Shown piece by piece: positions 15,637-24,718 of a DNA stretch of 64,000 bases. Source of the DNA: Sulfobacillus sp. (lineage in GTDB: Bacteria > Bacillota > Sulfobacillia > Sulfobacillales > Sulfobacillaceae). The stretch lies in contig DAIDDL010000008.1 in NCBI GenBank assembly GCA_027309085.1, forward strand, positions 1-64,000, in the 5' to 3' direction. The position numbers and the translations under genes were made by a program. How positions within the stretch are numbered: position 1 is the first letter of the stretch; each line of letters opens with the position of its first letter. The notes beneath the pieces are model-generated. The model was not told where the DNA came from. It ran no database searches and saw only the letters and a program-made list of their open reading frames with translations.

Positions 15637-16710
15637 TTACGAGAGAGCGTTTTGAATCACCTTGGCACTAACATGACCGATTGGATCGAATGAAGGCCCA
15701 TGGCCGGACCGGGGCATCATGACGCCCCACCAATAAAGGCCAAGGGAATGTCCCTGCCATGCTGTCATAGTGGCGGTGTAATAGCGTGCTTGCACGGACC
15801 AATCCGTTGGCCCTGGGGGATTCCACACCCAAGGAGTTTCCCACGCCCCAGCTTTGGGCATGACTCCCACTTCTGTGATGACAAGGTTAGGGATTTTCGC
15901 CCTTTGCGCTACCCATGGTTGCCATGCCTTGACCAATGCAGGCACTGAGCCAGAAGAGGTCGAGAGGGGGTAATAGGCATCAAGGCCAATCCATGTTAGG
16001 CTATGTGTCCATGACGGCAAGGCTGCCAAGCTGGGGCTGTTCCAATTGAAGGAATACAGCATCGGTCCGTGAAAATAGTCGCGAATTTGCCCGATGGTGT
16101 TCTCCCACAACGTTCCGTCATCCTCGAGAGAAGTCAACTCTGTGCCGACATCAAAAGCGCCGACATGATCTTGTTGTGCCAAGATGGCGTATGGAATCAG
16201 TGCTCGGGTATAGCTGCTGAACCAAGCGGGCGCCGAAGTAGGGACAATGTCTCCACGCCAGTGGCCAGACGGCGTCAATGTTCGTTCATCCAGCATCGGA
16301 CGAAGCATGACCGATAGATGGTCCTGGTACGCTTGCTGAATGATGCGGTTTATCACCGCCGGAGGGGGTGTAAAGCTGACAGGCCCAATATTGGTGGACT
16401 GCCAATTGGTCTGTCCGAAAGGAATGACCAACGCTACAACACGTACGTGAAGTTGAGCGACTTTCTGGAGAACCGTATCAATGTCCACAGTGGATGGAGT
16501 GCCCCATACTTCCACGTTGATTCCTGATTGAAAGGCAGGTAAAGGGGGGGCGGTTGCCGGCTTCACCAGAGCTGCCGATTTTGCAGGCAGAGAGGACTTT
16601 ACAGGCCGTTCTGGATGGGTGCTGTGCGAAGAAACCGCAGACGCCGTGCCGCAGCCAGCCAACAAAAGTCCGAAAGTTGTCGCTAACAATATGTTGGTGT
16701 ACTTGTACAT
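15637..16710 (-). CDS. Lipoprotein with GH113-like glycoside hydrolase domain
   Basis: 357 aa from ATG 16710, supported by AGGGGGT 6 nt upstream; the track's longer start adds a leader without a signal sequence. Lipobox 'LLLAGC' near residue 18. The domain has a TIM-barrel pattern typical of GH113 mannanase-like enzymes: 'GINVEVWG' near the N-terminus, 'MLRPMLDE', 'DVGTELTSLE' (candidate acid/base Glu), 'WIGLDAYYPL' and 'LVITEVGVMP' (candidate nucleophile Glu). It would act on polysaccharide outside the membrane. It sits between the exosortase operon and the c-di-GMP glycosyltransferase, consistent with trimming or remodelling the polymer. Substrate not known. Confidence 0.78.
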   Translation of the reverse strand: MYKYTNILLATTFGLLLAGCGTASAVSSHSTHPERPVKSSLPAKSAALVKPATAPPLPAFQSGINVEVWGTPSTVDIDTVLQKVAQLHVRVVALVIPFGQTNWQSTNIGPVSFTPPPAVINRIIQQAYQDHLSVMLRPMLDERTLTPSGHWRGDIVPTSAPAWFSSYTRALIPYAILAQQDHVGAFDVGTELTSLEDDGTLWENTIGQIRDYFHGPMLYSFNWNSPSLAALPSWTHSLTWIGLDAYYPLSTSSGSVPALVKAWQPWVAQRAKIPNLVITEVGVMPKAGAWETPWVWNPPGPTDWSVQARYYTATMTAWQGHSLGLYWWGVMMPRSGHGPSFDPIGHVSAKVIQNALS

Positions 16711-16963
16711 GAGATACCCCCTAAATCGCTTGAGGCCCTGGGTTGCTCTGCCCAACTTCCAACAGGGAGAACGCTCGGTCTTCTTTACAATTCCCTCTTG
16801 GTCAATCACGGCACAGTGGGAGGAGAAATTGCCGCCAACACCAATGTATCGCAAAGAGATGTGTTGTGCCATGGGGCTCATCACGGCCAGCGTGGAATCC
16901 GGGCGAAGGGCGCAGACTCGAACCCCATTTACCTCCATATTCGCAATGCCCGTGTCACAAGAA

Positions 16964-16992
16964 ATTGAAGAAACCGTAACGGTTTCTTCAAT
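16964..16992 (-). terminator. Terminator after the exosortase operon
   Basis: Perfect 14-bp arms ATTGAAGAAACCGT / ACGGTTTCTTCAAT around a single base, 38 nt after the exosortase stop, followed on the minus strand by TTTCTTGTG. Confidence 0.8.
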
Positions 16993-17029
16993 GTGCGAGG
17001 TGATAACTCCGCAAGGCCATTTTTTCGCC

Positions 17030-18655
17030 TTAAGCTTGTGGCTTAAGACTTTGATGCAAAATTTGCTCCGCTAGCCCAATGAGTCCAGACTTGGTGGAGG
17101 CGATATTGCCGTGCCATGTGCCGCGGGTTTGAGGCGCCACCATGGCTTCTGCTACTGTCAAGGGTTCCAGTGATGCGGATGCTGCAGAAACGGCGGTCTG
17201 CGGAGCGCTTTGCGGGAATGCGGCCAGAGACCACCGCAGGTAGCGTACCCCATCCGGCTGCTTGACGGCATCCGTCCACTCCACGTCGACATAGGTGGAA
17301 CGCGGACCTCCCACATAGTTAGCGGGAAGTGTAACGGCGTACACGGTAGCCACCACTCCCGGCACGAGCTGGAAGGACTGCGCGGCTGCAATATTGTCGC
17401 CGTGATACAATAGACAGTTATGAAATCCGTAAGCGGCGAGCATGCTGGCACTGGCAGCGCTCCACACCTCAACCATGGCCTCACGCCCAGTGTTGGTACT
17501 GACATACATATCGGCCAGTGTGGCCGAATGAGGACCTAATATCGACGACTCGTTGGCGTGATAGACGGGCGTGTGTACGAATCCGTTTAAACCCGGAATC
17601 ATGGCTGCCAGCGCATTGTGGTGAATCGGCTGGGGCTTGCCAAAGCTGCCTTTTGTCAGCGAGAACAGGGGTGCTAGCAAGAAGAACACAATACCGGATA
17701 AAACAATGGCGGCTGTGAGCCGTCCCACGCCAGCGCGGGGTATACCAGTTTGGGCTTGGGTTCCCGGCATAAAGAGGCCAAAGGGTTTGATCAGAGCTAT
17801 CAGCAGGACCGTCAGTATGGCAAAGAGAACGAATCCCAGTACGGGATGAATGTAGGCGAAGGTGAAATGCGGGCCGATCACATGGACCGCCAGCACAATG
17901 GCCACCAGCCGGAACCAGTTCAGCACCAGCGCCCCGGTGAGGGCAATGACTGTCAGGTAGGCTTTTGACTGCCACCTTCCGTTCAACAGAAACCATATGA
18001 CGGGAATAACAATAGCCGAACCCAGCAAACTGTCTGCGCCGCTGCAGGCTTGCGCCACAATCACAGGAACTTCCAAACTGCGGTAGGCTATATCAAAGGT
18101 TCCAAAAGGCTGAATGGCATGAATCCAGCTGAACTGAGATGTCGAGACTTGCAGAATCCGGATTGCCCAGTTGACTAAGATTGTTTGTGTTTCGTTGGCA
18201 ATCGCTTCGAACACTGGAGGCCATACCAGGAGTAGATAGATCAAGGGGGCCATCACCTTGCGTGTGGCTCCGATCCCCCAAAATAGCCAGGTCATGGCAA
18301 GAATCCACAGGGGCCAGAGCAACAGGCCGGCGTGGTCAAACACAAATGCGGTGGGCCATCTCGCTGGGCCTACAACCAATGCCAACCCGGTAATGGCGGC
18401 GAGGCTCACGCCTAAAATAGCATCGAGCTCGCTGTCATCCATCCCTTCTGCGGGAAGCGCCAACAAGTTCCAAGATGCCCACCCTATGGCCAGAATCGGT
18501 ATCCAAATCAAATCGGCAATGGGGGTGTCCGCTAAAATGTTCTGCCATAGAGGCGAGGCATAGGCTAAAAGGGGAGCGGTGGAGAGCCCCACCCAGAGAA
18601 GCCAAAACAGGGTGAGACTCCGCCGCTGGATGTTCGAGACCGTACTCCGCATCAT
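17030..18655 (-). CDS. Exosortase with fused C-terminal extracytoplasmic (EpsI-like) domain
   Basis: 541 aa. About eight to nine membrane helices in residues 15-300 are followed by a soluble C-terminal domain of about 200 residues. The exosortase catalytic trio is present: Cys204 in 'AQACSGADSLLGS', Arg249 in 'LVLNWFRLVAIVL' and His270 in 'YIHPVLGF'. Exosortases are membrane transpeptidase-like enzymes that recognise a short C-terminal motif-TM-basic tail on secreted proteins and usually live in exopolysaccharide loci. The C-terminal part ('VEVWSAASASMLAAYGFHN') resembles the EpsI/methanolan-type domain sometimes fused to exosortases. The start overlaps the upstream gene's stop (ATGA). Likely substrates are the two proteins ending in LPEVPxAAGxPL nearby. 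Confidence 0.86.
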   Translation of the reverse strand: MMRSTVSNIQRRSLTLFWLLWVGLSTAPLLAYASPLWQNILADTPIADLIWIPILAIGWASWNLLALPAEGMDDSELDAILGVSLAAITGLALVVGPARWPTAFVFDHAGLLLWPLWILAMTWLFWGIGATRKVMAPLIYLLLVWPPVFEAIANETQTILVNWAIRILQVSTSQFSWIHAIQPFGTFDIAYRSLEVPVIVAQACSGADSLLGSAIVIPVIWFLLNGRWQSKAYLTVIALTGALVLNWFRLVAIVLAVHVIGPHFTFAYIHPVLGFVLFAILTVLLIALIKPFGLFMPGTQAQTGIPRAGVGRLTAAIVLSGIVFFLLAPLFSLTKGSFGKPQPIHHNALAAMIPGLNGFVHTPVYHANESSILGPHSATLADMYVSTNTGREAMVEVWSAASASMLAAYGFHNCLLYHGDNIAAAQSFQLVPGVVATVYAVTLPANYVGGPRSTYVDVEWTDAVKQPDGVRYLRWSLAAFPQSAPQTAVSAASASLEPLTVAEAMVAPQTRGTWHGNIASTKSGLIGLAEQILHQSLKPQA

Positions 18656-18918
18656 GACCGTGCTTGCCGGCGCTGTTTGGCCGTATAGAAGCGCTGCTCT
18701 GCGCCCGTCAGTGTTTGGTGGGAAGTCATTTGATATTGGCGCTCGGAGTTTGATATAGAAAGTTCAATCGGCACAGGAATGCTTTTCGGGCCCAGTGTTT
18801 TGCCTGTTATATGAACGAGCGACGACTTATGGAATTCGGCAATTGTTCTGTCGCGCCATGCATAGAAGGGAATTTTTCCATGTGGCATACCGACGACTTC
18901 TGAGATTGGTGATTTCAT
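18652..18918 (-). CDS. Hypothetical protein coupled to exosortase
   Basis: 88 aa, GGAAGG ribosome binding site, no signal peptide or membrane helix. The C-terminus is basic (KQRRQARS). It overlaps the exosortase start by four bases, so it is translated with it. No family recognised. A cytoplasmic partner or regulator of the exosortase system is possible. Confidence 0.55.
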   Translation of the reverse strand: MKSPISEVVGMPHGKIPFYAWRDRTIAEFHKSSLVHITGKTLGPKSIPVPIELSISNSERQYQMTSHQTLTGAEQRFYTAKQRRQARS

Positions 18919-19010
18919 CGCGTTTATCCTTCCTTCGCTCTTTCTTTATAATTCGCGTGTTGTGTTTCAATTGCCCACAGGTTGAAAACAAACTATTTTA
19001 TAATTGGACT

Positions 19011-19061
19011 GACGGCATACCAGCGCGGGTAGCAGTGCCCGTGTGAGTCCCATCTGCCGTC
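19011..19061 (-). other. Structured RNA element between the diguanylate cyclase and exosortase operon, with one TGAGAC half-site
   Basis: Long-range pairing GACGGCA / TGCCGTC encloses an inner CGGG-N8-CCCG hairpin. It overlaps an inverted pair TGTGAG / CTCACA and a TGAGACGGC half-site (19059-19064) 141 nt before the exosortase operon start. No T-run follows. It may be an attenuator, a terminator of the upstream gene, or only the operator. Confidence 0.45.
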
Positions 19062-19068
19062 TCACAGG

Positions 19069-19809
19069 TTAAACGGAGGATTGGGAATCAGGCAAAGTCA
19101 GGGAGGCACTAGTGGGTGACTGGAGAACACGGCGCTCCCTGTCAATTCCGGGATGAAGCTGGTAAGGGGCCCGCTGCCGGGACTTGCGGGCGCGCTTTTC
19201 CTTATACATGGCTTGGTCGGCCCGGTCTACTAGAAGCTGGAGAGAGTCTCCCGGTTCCCACTGGGCAACTCCGGCGGAAAACTGCAATCCAGGCTCAGCT
19301 CGGCGCAAGCGGTAAAGTGTCTCGCAGGCCGTCTTCCGCAACGTATTGGGTAGGGCAAGAATGAACTCATCTCCCGCCCACCGGATAAGTTGGTCGGTGC
19401 GCCGGATGTTGCCGAGCACCATGTGGACCAGATGACACAGCAGGCGGTCACCTGCCTTGTGGCCATAGGCATCATTGGTCTGTTTCAGATTGTCGACGTC
19501 GATGAAAATGATCGAAAACGGATTCTCTTCACGCGACTGCTGCAGCATGTGCAGCAGCAAAATTTCACCTGTCCGCCGCGTGAGTGCCCCTGTTAAGGAG
19601 TCCCACTCTTCGAGGTGGGGCGCTGACTCGTCCGCCGCTGCAATGGTCCCGTAGCGGCGCAGAAAGTCGGTAAAGACCAAGCGCACCGTGTGGTAAATTT
19701 CTCCGCGTGTAATCTGCAAGGCGGCCACCATGTCATCGATGGAAGCCCCTTGCGCCATCAGCGCGACCGCCTGGTCGTAATGCGAATCAGTGTTCGAATG
19801 GGTGGGCAT
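19069..19809 (-). CDS. Diguanylate cyclase (GGDEF) with N-terminal HTH-like region
   Basis: 246 aa; AAGGAGGC before the ATG. Residues 8-55 form a short helical, HTH-like segment ('QGASIDDMVAALQITRGEIY'). The GGDEF domain follows: 'IIFIDVDNLKQTNDAYGHKAGD' (metal and substrate Asp/Asn) and the active-site loop 'WAGDEF', an AGDEF variant known to be compatible with activity. No RxxD inhibitory site is evident. It would make c-di-GMP in the cytoplasm. It stands directly upstream of the exosortase operon in the same orientation, so it may supply the signal for the riboswitch and MshEN glycosyltransferase. Confidence 0.85.
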   Translation of the reverse strand: MPTHSNTDSHYDQAVALMAQGASIDDMVAALQITRGEIYHTVRLVFTDFLRRYGTIAAADESAPHLEEWDSLTGALTRRTGEILLLHMLQQSREENPFSIIFIDVDNLKQTNDAYGHKAGDRLLCHLVHMVLGNIRRTDQLIRWAGDEFILALPNTLRKTACETLYRLRRAEPGLQFSAGVAQWEPGDSLQLLVDRADQAMYKEKRARKSRQRAPYQLHPGIDRERRVLQSPTSASLTLPDSQSSV

Positions 19810-20070
19810 GAAATACGCCTCCTTGCTGATTCTGCGACTCTACAGGTCAGGTAGGTCAATCCTGAAATTGTCAGCAATTTTTTATGCCGTAATGAGTGGC
19901 GATATTGTAGGACAGTACGAAACCTTTGCCGAATGCCGCCAGAACAGCGAAACTATATCGTTTTATTGCAACCATAGCGGATTTGCGTCTGAGATGCAGT
20001 GCTAATTAGGGTCGCATATTCCGTATCATCTCTGCAGTCGAGCTATGACCCAGTTGTCACCGTGATTAAG

Positions 20071-20120
20071 TTGGCGTCTTCGCAAGCTCTGTTTCCTCTC
20101 GAGAGCTGCGAAGACGCCAA
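20071..20120 (-). terminator. Strong hairpin terminator of LPEVP protein 1
   Basis: TTGGCGTCTTCGC / GCGAAGACGCCAA plus inner AGCTCT / AGAGCT (one extra A between), 11-nt loop. It is just after the stop codon of the minus-strand gene. The 3' side on that strand is ACTTAAT. Confidence 0.78.
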
Positions 20121-20134
20121 GTTTTGCCACCTGT

Positions 20135-20587
20135 TTAATTCTGAGCGCGATGGCGCCATGCGGAGAAAGCCCAGGGAAGCACCAGGACTAAAGGGATTCC
20201 TGCTGCCCATGGCACTTCAGGCAGCTCTCCCGTTGCAAAGTTTGCCTCTTGCATTTCAATTCCCGTATTGGACCATGTGTCGTTCAAAGGAAGGGTAATC
20301 GTGGATGTCGTGTACTGTCCTGATTTCGTCACATCGCCATCGTATGTCGGAAGCGGTGTTATATCTGACGGACTACTTTTGGAAAAAGCGTAGACACTGA
20401 CATATTCCCCAACATCAAGACTTCCCCATGTCCAGGTAGCTGTTCCGGTCGTGGGACTTGTTTCCGTAATGGCTATCGTGCCTTCTTGAGTTGAGGTCGA
20501 TCCGGCCATTGCCAAACTTCCCAGTGCCAGTACGGCTGCAGCGGCAATTCCCACAACACCGGAGAGGCGCCATAGTGGTGACGTCAT
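20135..20587 (-). CDS. Small secreted protein with LPEVP C-terminal sorting-like tail (protein 1)
   Basis: 150 aa. Signal peptide 'GVVGIAAAAVLALGSLAMA', then a short beta-rich domain with Thr/Ser-rich stretches. The C-terminus reads 'LPEVPWAAGIPLVLVL' from residue 122, followed by a hydrophobic helix and 'WRHRAQN'. This motif-helix-basic layout is that of exosortase substrates (PEP-CTERM-like), with LPEVP in place of the usual PEP box. A second intact gene (25380-26027) shares LPEVPxAAGxPLV. A tandem GAGAC repeat (20712-20729) and a TATAAT (20644-20649) lie upstream. It is likely processed and displayed or released by the exosortase at 17030. Confidence 0.72.
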   Translation of the reverse strand: MTSPLWRLSGVVGIAAAAVLALGSLAMAGSTSTQEGTIAITETSPTTGTATWTWGSLDVGEYVSVYAFSKSSPSDITPLPTYDGDVTKSGQYTTSTITLPLNDTWSNTGIEMQEANFATGELPEVPWAAGIPLVLVLPWAFSAWRHRAQN

Positions 20588-20711
20588 GAATTCATCGTTC
20601 CTTTCTCTAAAGACAGCTTGCCGCTAAGTCACCATAGCCTCAAATTATAGGAAAGGCATGATGACGTTTCTAAGATAGTTCACACGAAGGATAAGGGCAG
20701 TAGCGAATGCC

Positions 20712-20729
20712 GTCTCAATAACGGTCTCC
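20712..20729 (-). promoter_or_regulatory. Tandem GAGAC repeat upstream of LPEVP protein 1
   Basis: Read towards the gene: GGAGAC-CGTTAT-TGAGAC (period 12), followed by GGC, 125-142 nt before the start codon. A TATAAT at 20644-20649 (minus strand) is a plausible -10. It closely resembles the element at 26128. Confidence 0.55.
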
Positions 20730-20909
20730 CTTTTTTGCAATTTACGGTCGGGATAATTCGTTGGAGTCAGTAGCGAAACTCGCTTTGTCACCGAGCTTTC
20801 TGCGAGAGGGACGCTCCACGTTTCCTTGACGGCCCGTATGCTCCCCTCGAGACGTTCAAAAAAGTGCCAGAATAATAAAGGTATATGTCGAACCGTGTCG
20901 AATAATGTC

Positions 20910-20950
20910 GTATGGAAAGTTAGGGAAGAGACAGTACTAATTTTCCATAC
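20910..20950. repeat. Inverted repeat before the giant secreted protein gene
   Basis: GTATGGAAA / TTTCCATAC, 9-bp perfect arms, 23 nt apart, ending 12 nt before the GGAGG site. Could be an operator or leader hairpin. Nearby TGTCGAA/TGTCG repeats (20885-20910) are also visible. Confidence 0.45.
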
Positions 20951-20974
20951 ACTATTCGAACGGAGGTTTTTTCA

Positions 20975-23900
20975 CTGTCCACCACCAAACAACTCTGGTC
21001 CAGCATGATTCTGGCTGGATCCTTGGCAACCACTCTCGTCTCCCCTCTGGCTTACGCAGCCTCTCTGCCCGCAGCCCTTACGAATTTGTCCCTGACCGCG
21101 AGCGGTCAGGCGGCTGCCGGTCAGACAGTGACGTTCACAGCAACCTCTCAGGGGTCTCCAGCGGAGTACCAGTTTTGGACTGAGACGGCGCAAGGCTGGA
21201 AAATGATTCAAGACTATTCGCCCACAAGACAGGTCAGTCTGCCTCTTGAGGCAGGAAGCTACATTGTCGCCGTCTATGCGCTGAGCGCGGCAGCGGTTCA
21301 ATCTGGTTCGTTTAGCCAGGCGCTGGTCCGCACGCTGATTGTCAATGTGAATAGCGCGGTTCACCTTACGGCTCCGGCGACCGGCACTCAAAACCAAGAG
21401 ATGAATATTGAAGCGTCCGCCACCAATCTGATAACGCCCGTCTATCAATTCTGGGTGGAAAATCCGCAAGGACAGTGGACGTCCAGTGGGGGGTACCAGC
21501 CGGGGAGCGGGTACGTTTATACGCCGCCCGAAGCAGGGACGTACCGGACCATTGTGTACGCCAAGGATCCTGATGCTCCCAACAATGCCCAGGATGCGGT
21601 CTGGAGCCAGGCGCAGACATTTACCGTGGCTCCCGCAGGGAGTGCCGCGGGACCTTTGACGGCGGCACTTATCAATCCTCTGCCGGCTCTCGACAATCCG
21701 GAGGCCTTGCTGCTTGGACAAATCGCCGAAGTCCGGACAGTGGTGACCGGAGCCAACGGCAATCCCATAGCTGATGTGCCCGTGGTCTTTACCGCCACCA
21801 ACGATTCCAATCCTGCAGACCACGTGACGTTTCCCCAAGGGCTGAACGGCAATGCCGTGACCAATGCCGAGGGCATTGCCACCACTACTATCACCGTGAC
21901 TAATCCTGACGACAGCACGCCTCAGGCCCTGGCCGCCGACCCTTCTGCGGTCACTGCCGTGAGCTACCAGGTATCCGTGCCCTCTGCCTTCGGGACCTCT
22001 GTGGGCCAGGGACAGGTCCTGTTTGCCGCTGTCAATGAGAGCGGCACGGTGGTTAGCGGGTCAACAGGTCCCGTAGTGACGAGCCAGCGGGTGGGAACGG
22101 TGGCGCGTTCGCAACAGTATGCTTCTTTCCAGGCGGTCAGCAGCCCCGGGCAAGTGCCCATGCGGGCGAGTCTGGCGGCACAGTTTATTGTGCCGCAAGG
22201 ATCTGCTTCCTCCAACATTACGGACATCAGCCAGTCTTCGGGGGCCTACGGCCCCGGCAGCAACTGGCAGTCCACACCCGTCAGCATCGCATCTGGATTC
22301 GCAGCCGCCACCGTGCAGGTGGCATCATTGGGACTCTCGTCCGGAACCACCCTGACGATGACCTACACGCCGTCAGACGGCTCTGAGCCTTATACCCGCG
22401 TCCTGACCGGCCCACTCAGCGCATCCAATTTTGGTCTGCAAATCCCGGCGCAAAGTGCGGGAGGGGTCCTGACGTTTGCCTTGGTGGCCCCATCGGAGGT
22501 CGATGCCCAAAATGCGACCGGTGTCGCTTTGCAGTCGCTGACCATACGCAGCGGGGGTGCCGCAGCCGTGCAGGATGTGGCCGTACCTCCAGCCGATGTG
22601 GCGTGGACCGCTTCTCCCGTGGAGCTTACGGCATTCAGCCCCCTGACCGCGACCCAAGCGCAAGAGGACCTGGGCAGCCAGTACAGTGCGGCGTTGCAGT
22701 ATCAGGCGGCTGTGCCGGTATATCCGGAAGTCGGGGATGGCGTGGTAGAGTCACTCAGCGGGACCACAGTCGCCGGAGCATACTGGCTGCCTTCCCATAA
22801 TAATGGCTTCGGTCAAAATGTGCTGGTGGGAGGCCAGAAGGCGGTAGCAGTGCCCCCTTCCGAAGCCTTAACCACTCCAGCTGTGAGCCTTGGGTCAGGG
22901 GGGACGGTCAGTGCGGGACAGGCCGGCAGCGTGGAGCTTCAGGCCACATTGCAGATACCGGGGGTGAGTTTTGCTTTGCCTGGGCTCTACTCTTATGCAG
23001 CATTTGTTCCCGCATCTTCAGATGCGGCCGACGCGCCCGGCTACGCCCTGTCCGGGCAAACGGTCATGCTGACAGCACAGGTGAGAGACGGGAATGGCAA
23101 TCTGGTGCCCGCTGGCACCCCTGTGACATGGCAGGTAAGCGGGCCTGGGGTGCAGGTCATTGAACAGCAGAACCAGACGGGGCCCGAGGGCACCGCATCT
23201 CTTGTCGTGGAAGGCGGTGGCAGCGTGCAGGCGCTGATCTCGGCATTCAGCCAGGGCTATGACACGAGTGTCAGCGATGCGGGCGGCCGGGGATCCGAAA
23301 TTGGCCTGCAGTGGCTACCGGTCAGCCTGAGTTACACCCCGCCGGGAGCGTCCCTAATCACGGTGGCAAACGGCTTTGCCACCGCTCCGCCTTTGAGCCT
23401 CACAGCCGGCCGGCTCTACCAGTTCAGTGTGCAGGCCCTGGCCGGAACCCTCCCTATAAGCAATCTGCCTTTCACTGTCAGTGGAACCGGAAATGGGACC
23501 GTCAGCGCATCTAGCGCCACCTCCAATAACCAAGGACTAATCACGTTTAGCGGCACAGCGGACACTCCCGGAAGTCAAAGTGTCGCACTGGCTTTGAATT
23601 CTGACTTGCCGGGCACCGTGCTGATTGGCGGTCTGCCCGATGTAGGCCAAGGACCCACATCGGACTTTGCCCACCTGACCTTTCCCCTGCTCTGGCAGTC
23701 AGCGGGCGGGACGGAGTCGGTCCAGTGGTCGCCGGTTCCGCTGGCATTGGCGGCCACAGGGCAAACCGCTTGGCTGACCGTCAGTGTGGACAGCCCGGAC
23801 GGGAACCCAGAGCCCGGGGTTCCCGTAGCGTTCTCATTGTCTGGACAGCAAACCGCCGTGCTGAGCGCCTCAGCTGTGACCACTAACGCTGCCGGCCTGG

Positions 23901-24625
23901 CGCAGGTCGGGGTGTCGGCGGGAACACTGGGGGAGAGTGATACGGTCGTTGCCCAGACGCCGGGAACTGCCCAGCCGATTACAGCAAACTTGACATGGGT
24001 GTCGCCTCCCGGTCCCAGTACTTTGGCTCCGGTGTCCGTGGAGCTGAACGCCGGGACCAGTCCCGGCCAACTGACCGTGAATTTTTCACGGAACCTGAAT
24101 CCCGCCTCCGTCCTTCCAGATGGCGCTCAGTTTTCCGTTACAGACATGACAACTCATGACGCTTACCAAATTGAGTCGGCCGAGTGCCAAGGATCCCAAG
24201 TCATTCTAACCCTGTCACCGCAAAATCCCCGCTTGCCTGCAGGAGACCCAGTGGCGGTGGCTGTGGCGGCTGTGACACAAGACGGCGTCACGACGCCGAT
24301 TACGGACAACTATCAGCGGCCATCCCAGGCGGGGCCTGTTACCCTCTTTGCTCCATCCTCCCCTACCATATCCACCGAACTGTCAGGCGGCAATCTGGTC
24401 CTGACGCTCGGTAACGGGTCATCGGGGATTGCTGCCGGCCAGTCAGTGGTGGTCGTGCCGTCGAATACAGCGGGAAGCGTGGGCGGACTAGCGGCTGGCG
24501 ACGTGTATAGCATGGTCACGCAGGCCGCCACGGGGACGGAAACTCTAAGCATTCCCTACACTGCAGAGGGCTCTGTGACTTTTTCCGTTTACTTTAACGG
24601 AATCGAGGCCACAGTAGCGGGATAG
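20975..24625 (+). CDS. Giant secreted Ig-like (Big-1/invasin-type) repeat protein, probable CTG start
   Basis: About 1216 aa. The ORF track starts at ATG 21005, which has no ribosome binding site and would cut the signal peptide. GGAGG at 20962-20966 is 8 nt before an in-frame CTG at 20975, giving 'STTKQLWSSMILAGSLATTLVSPLAYA', a normal signal peptide with a basic n-region. The mature part has several beta-sandwich-like modules; at least three resemble bacterial Ig-like Big-1 domains ('GQIAEVRTVVTGANGNPIAD', 'GQTVMLTAQVRDGNGNLVPA', 'GQTAWLTVSVDSPDGNPEPG'), each with the GxPVxFxxxG-type strand. No Cys-rich or sorting tail is present, so anchoring is unclear. Likely a surface adhesin or matrix protein. 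Confidence 0.78.
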   Translation: MSTTKQLWSSMILAGSLATTLVSPLAYAASLPAALTNLSLTASGQAAAGQTVTFTATSQGSPAEYQFWTETAQGWKMIQDYSPTRQVSLPLEAGSYIVAVYALSAAAVQSGSFSQALVRTLIVNVNSAVHLTAPATGTQNQEMNIEASATNLITPVYQFWVENPQGQWTSSGGYQPGSGYVYTPPEAGTYRTIVYAKDPDAPNNAQDAVWSQAQTFTVAPAGSAAGPLTAALINPLPALDNPEALLLGQIAEVRTVVTGANGNPIADVPVVFTATNDSNPADHVTFPQGLNGNAVTNAEGIATTTITVTNPDDSTPQALAADPSAVTAVSYQVSVPSAFGTSVGQGQVLFAAVNESGTVVSGSTGPVVTSQRVGTVARSQQYASFQAVSSPGQVPMRASLAAQFIVPQGSASSNITDISQSSGAYGPGSNWQSTPVSIASGFAAATVQVASLGLSSGTTLTMTYTPSDGSEPYTRVLTGPLSASNFGLQIPAQSAGGVLTFALVAPSEVDAQNATGVALQSLTIRSGGAAAVQDVAVPPADVAWTASPVELTAFSPLTATQAQEDLGSQYSAALQYQAAVPVYPEVGDGVVESLSGTTVAGAYWLPSHNNGFGQNVLVGGQKAVAVPPSEALTTPAVSLGSGGTVSAGQAGSVELQATLQIPGVSFALPGLYSYAAFVPASSDAADAPGYALSGQTVMLTAQVRDGNGNLVPAGTPVTWQVSGPGVQVIEQQNQTGPEGTASLVVEGGGSVQALISAFSQGYDTSVSDAGGRGSEIGLQWLPVSLSYTPPGASLITVANGFATAPPLSLTAGRLYQFSVQALAGTLPISNLPFTVSGTGNGTVSASSATSNNQGLITFSGTADTPGSQSVALALNSDLPGTVLIGGLPDVGQGPTSDFAHLTFPLLWQSAGGTESVQWSPVPLALAATGQTAWLTVSVDSPDGNPEPGVPVAFSLSGQQTAVLSASAVTTNAAGLAQVGVSAGTLGESDTVVAQTPGTAQPITANLTWVSPPGPSTLAPVSVELNAGTSPGQLTVNFSRNLNPASVLPDGAQFSVTDMTTHDAYQIESAECQGSQVILTLSPQNPRLPAGDPVAVAVAAVTQDGVTTPITDNYQRPSQAGPVTLFAPSSPTISTELSGGNLVLTLGNGSSGIAAGQSVVVVPSNTAGSVGGLAAGDVYSMVTQAATGTETLSIPYTAEGSVTFSVYFNGIEATVAG

Positions 24626-24690
24626 GCTTTTCAATGGCGGGAAGCACGGGAATAAAACAGCAAGTCACCCACTGAATATGGAGTGGTTCA

Positions 24691-24718
24691 GCAGGGCAGT
24701 CCTAAGGGGCTGCCCTGC
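24691..24718 (+). terminator. Hairpin after the giant secreted protein gene
   Basis: GCAGGGCAG / CTGCCCTGC, 9-bp perfect stem, 10-nt loop, 65 nt after the stop; no T-run. A second hairpin GTCCGGC / GCCGGAC follows at about 24791-24808. Confidence 0.55.

Noticed and set aside
16711-16938. Extended N-terminus (76 aa) of the GH113-like lipoprotein
   Set aside because: The lipobox signal peptide and AGGGGGT site fit ATG 16710. The extension has no signal-peptide logic; it is treated as untranslated leader.
20972-21838. 288-aa minus-strand ORF opposite the giant secreted protein
   Set aside because: Shadow frame; the plus strand has a signal peptide and repeated Ig-like domains.
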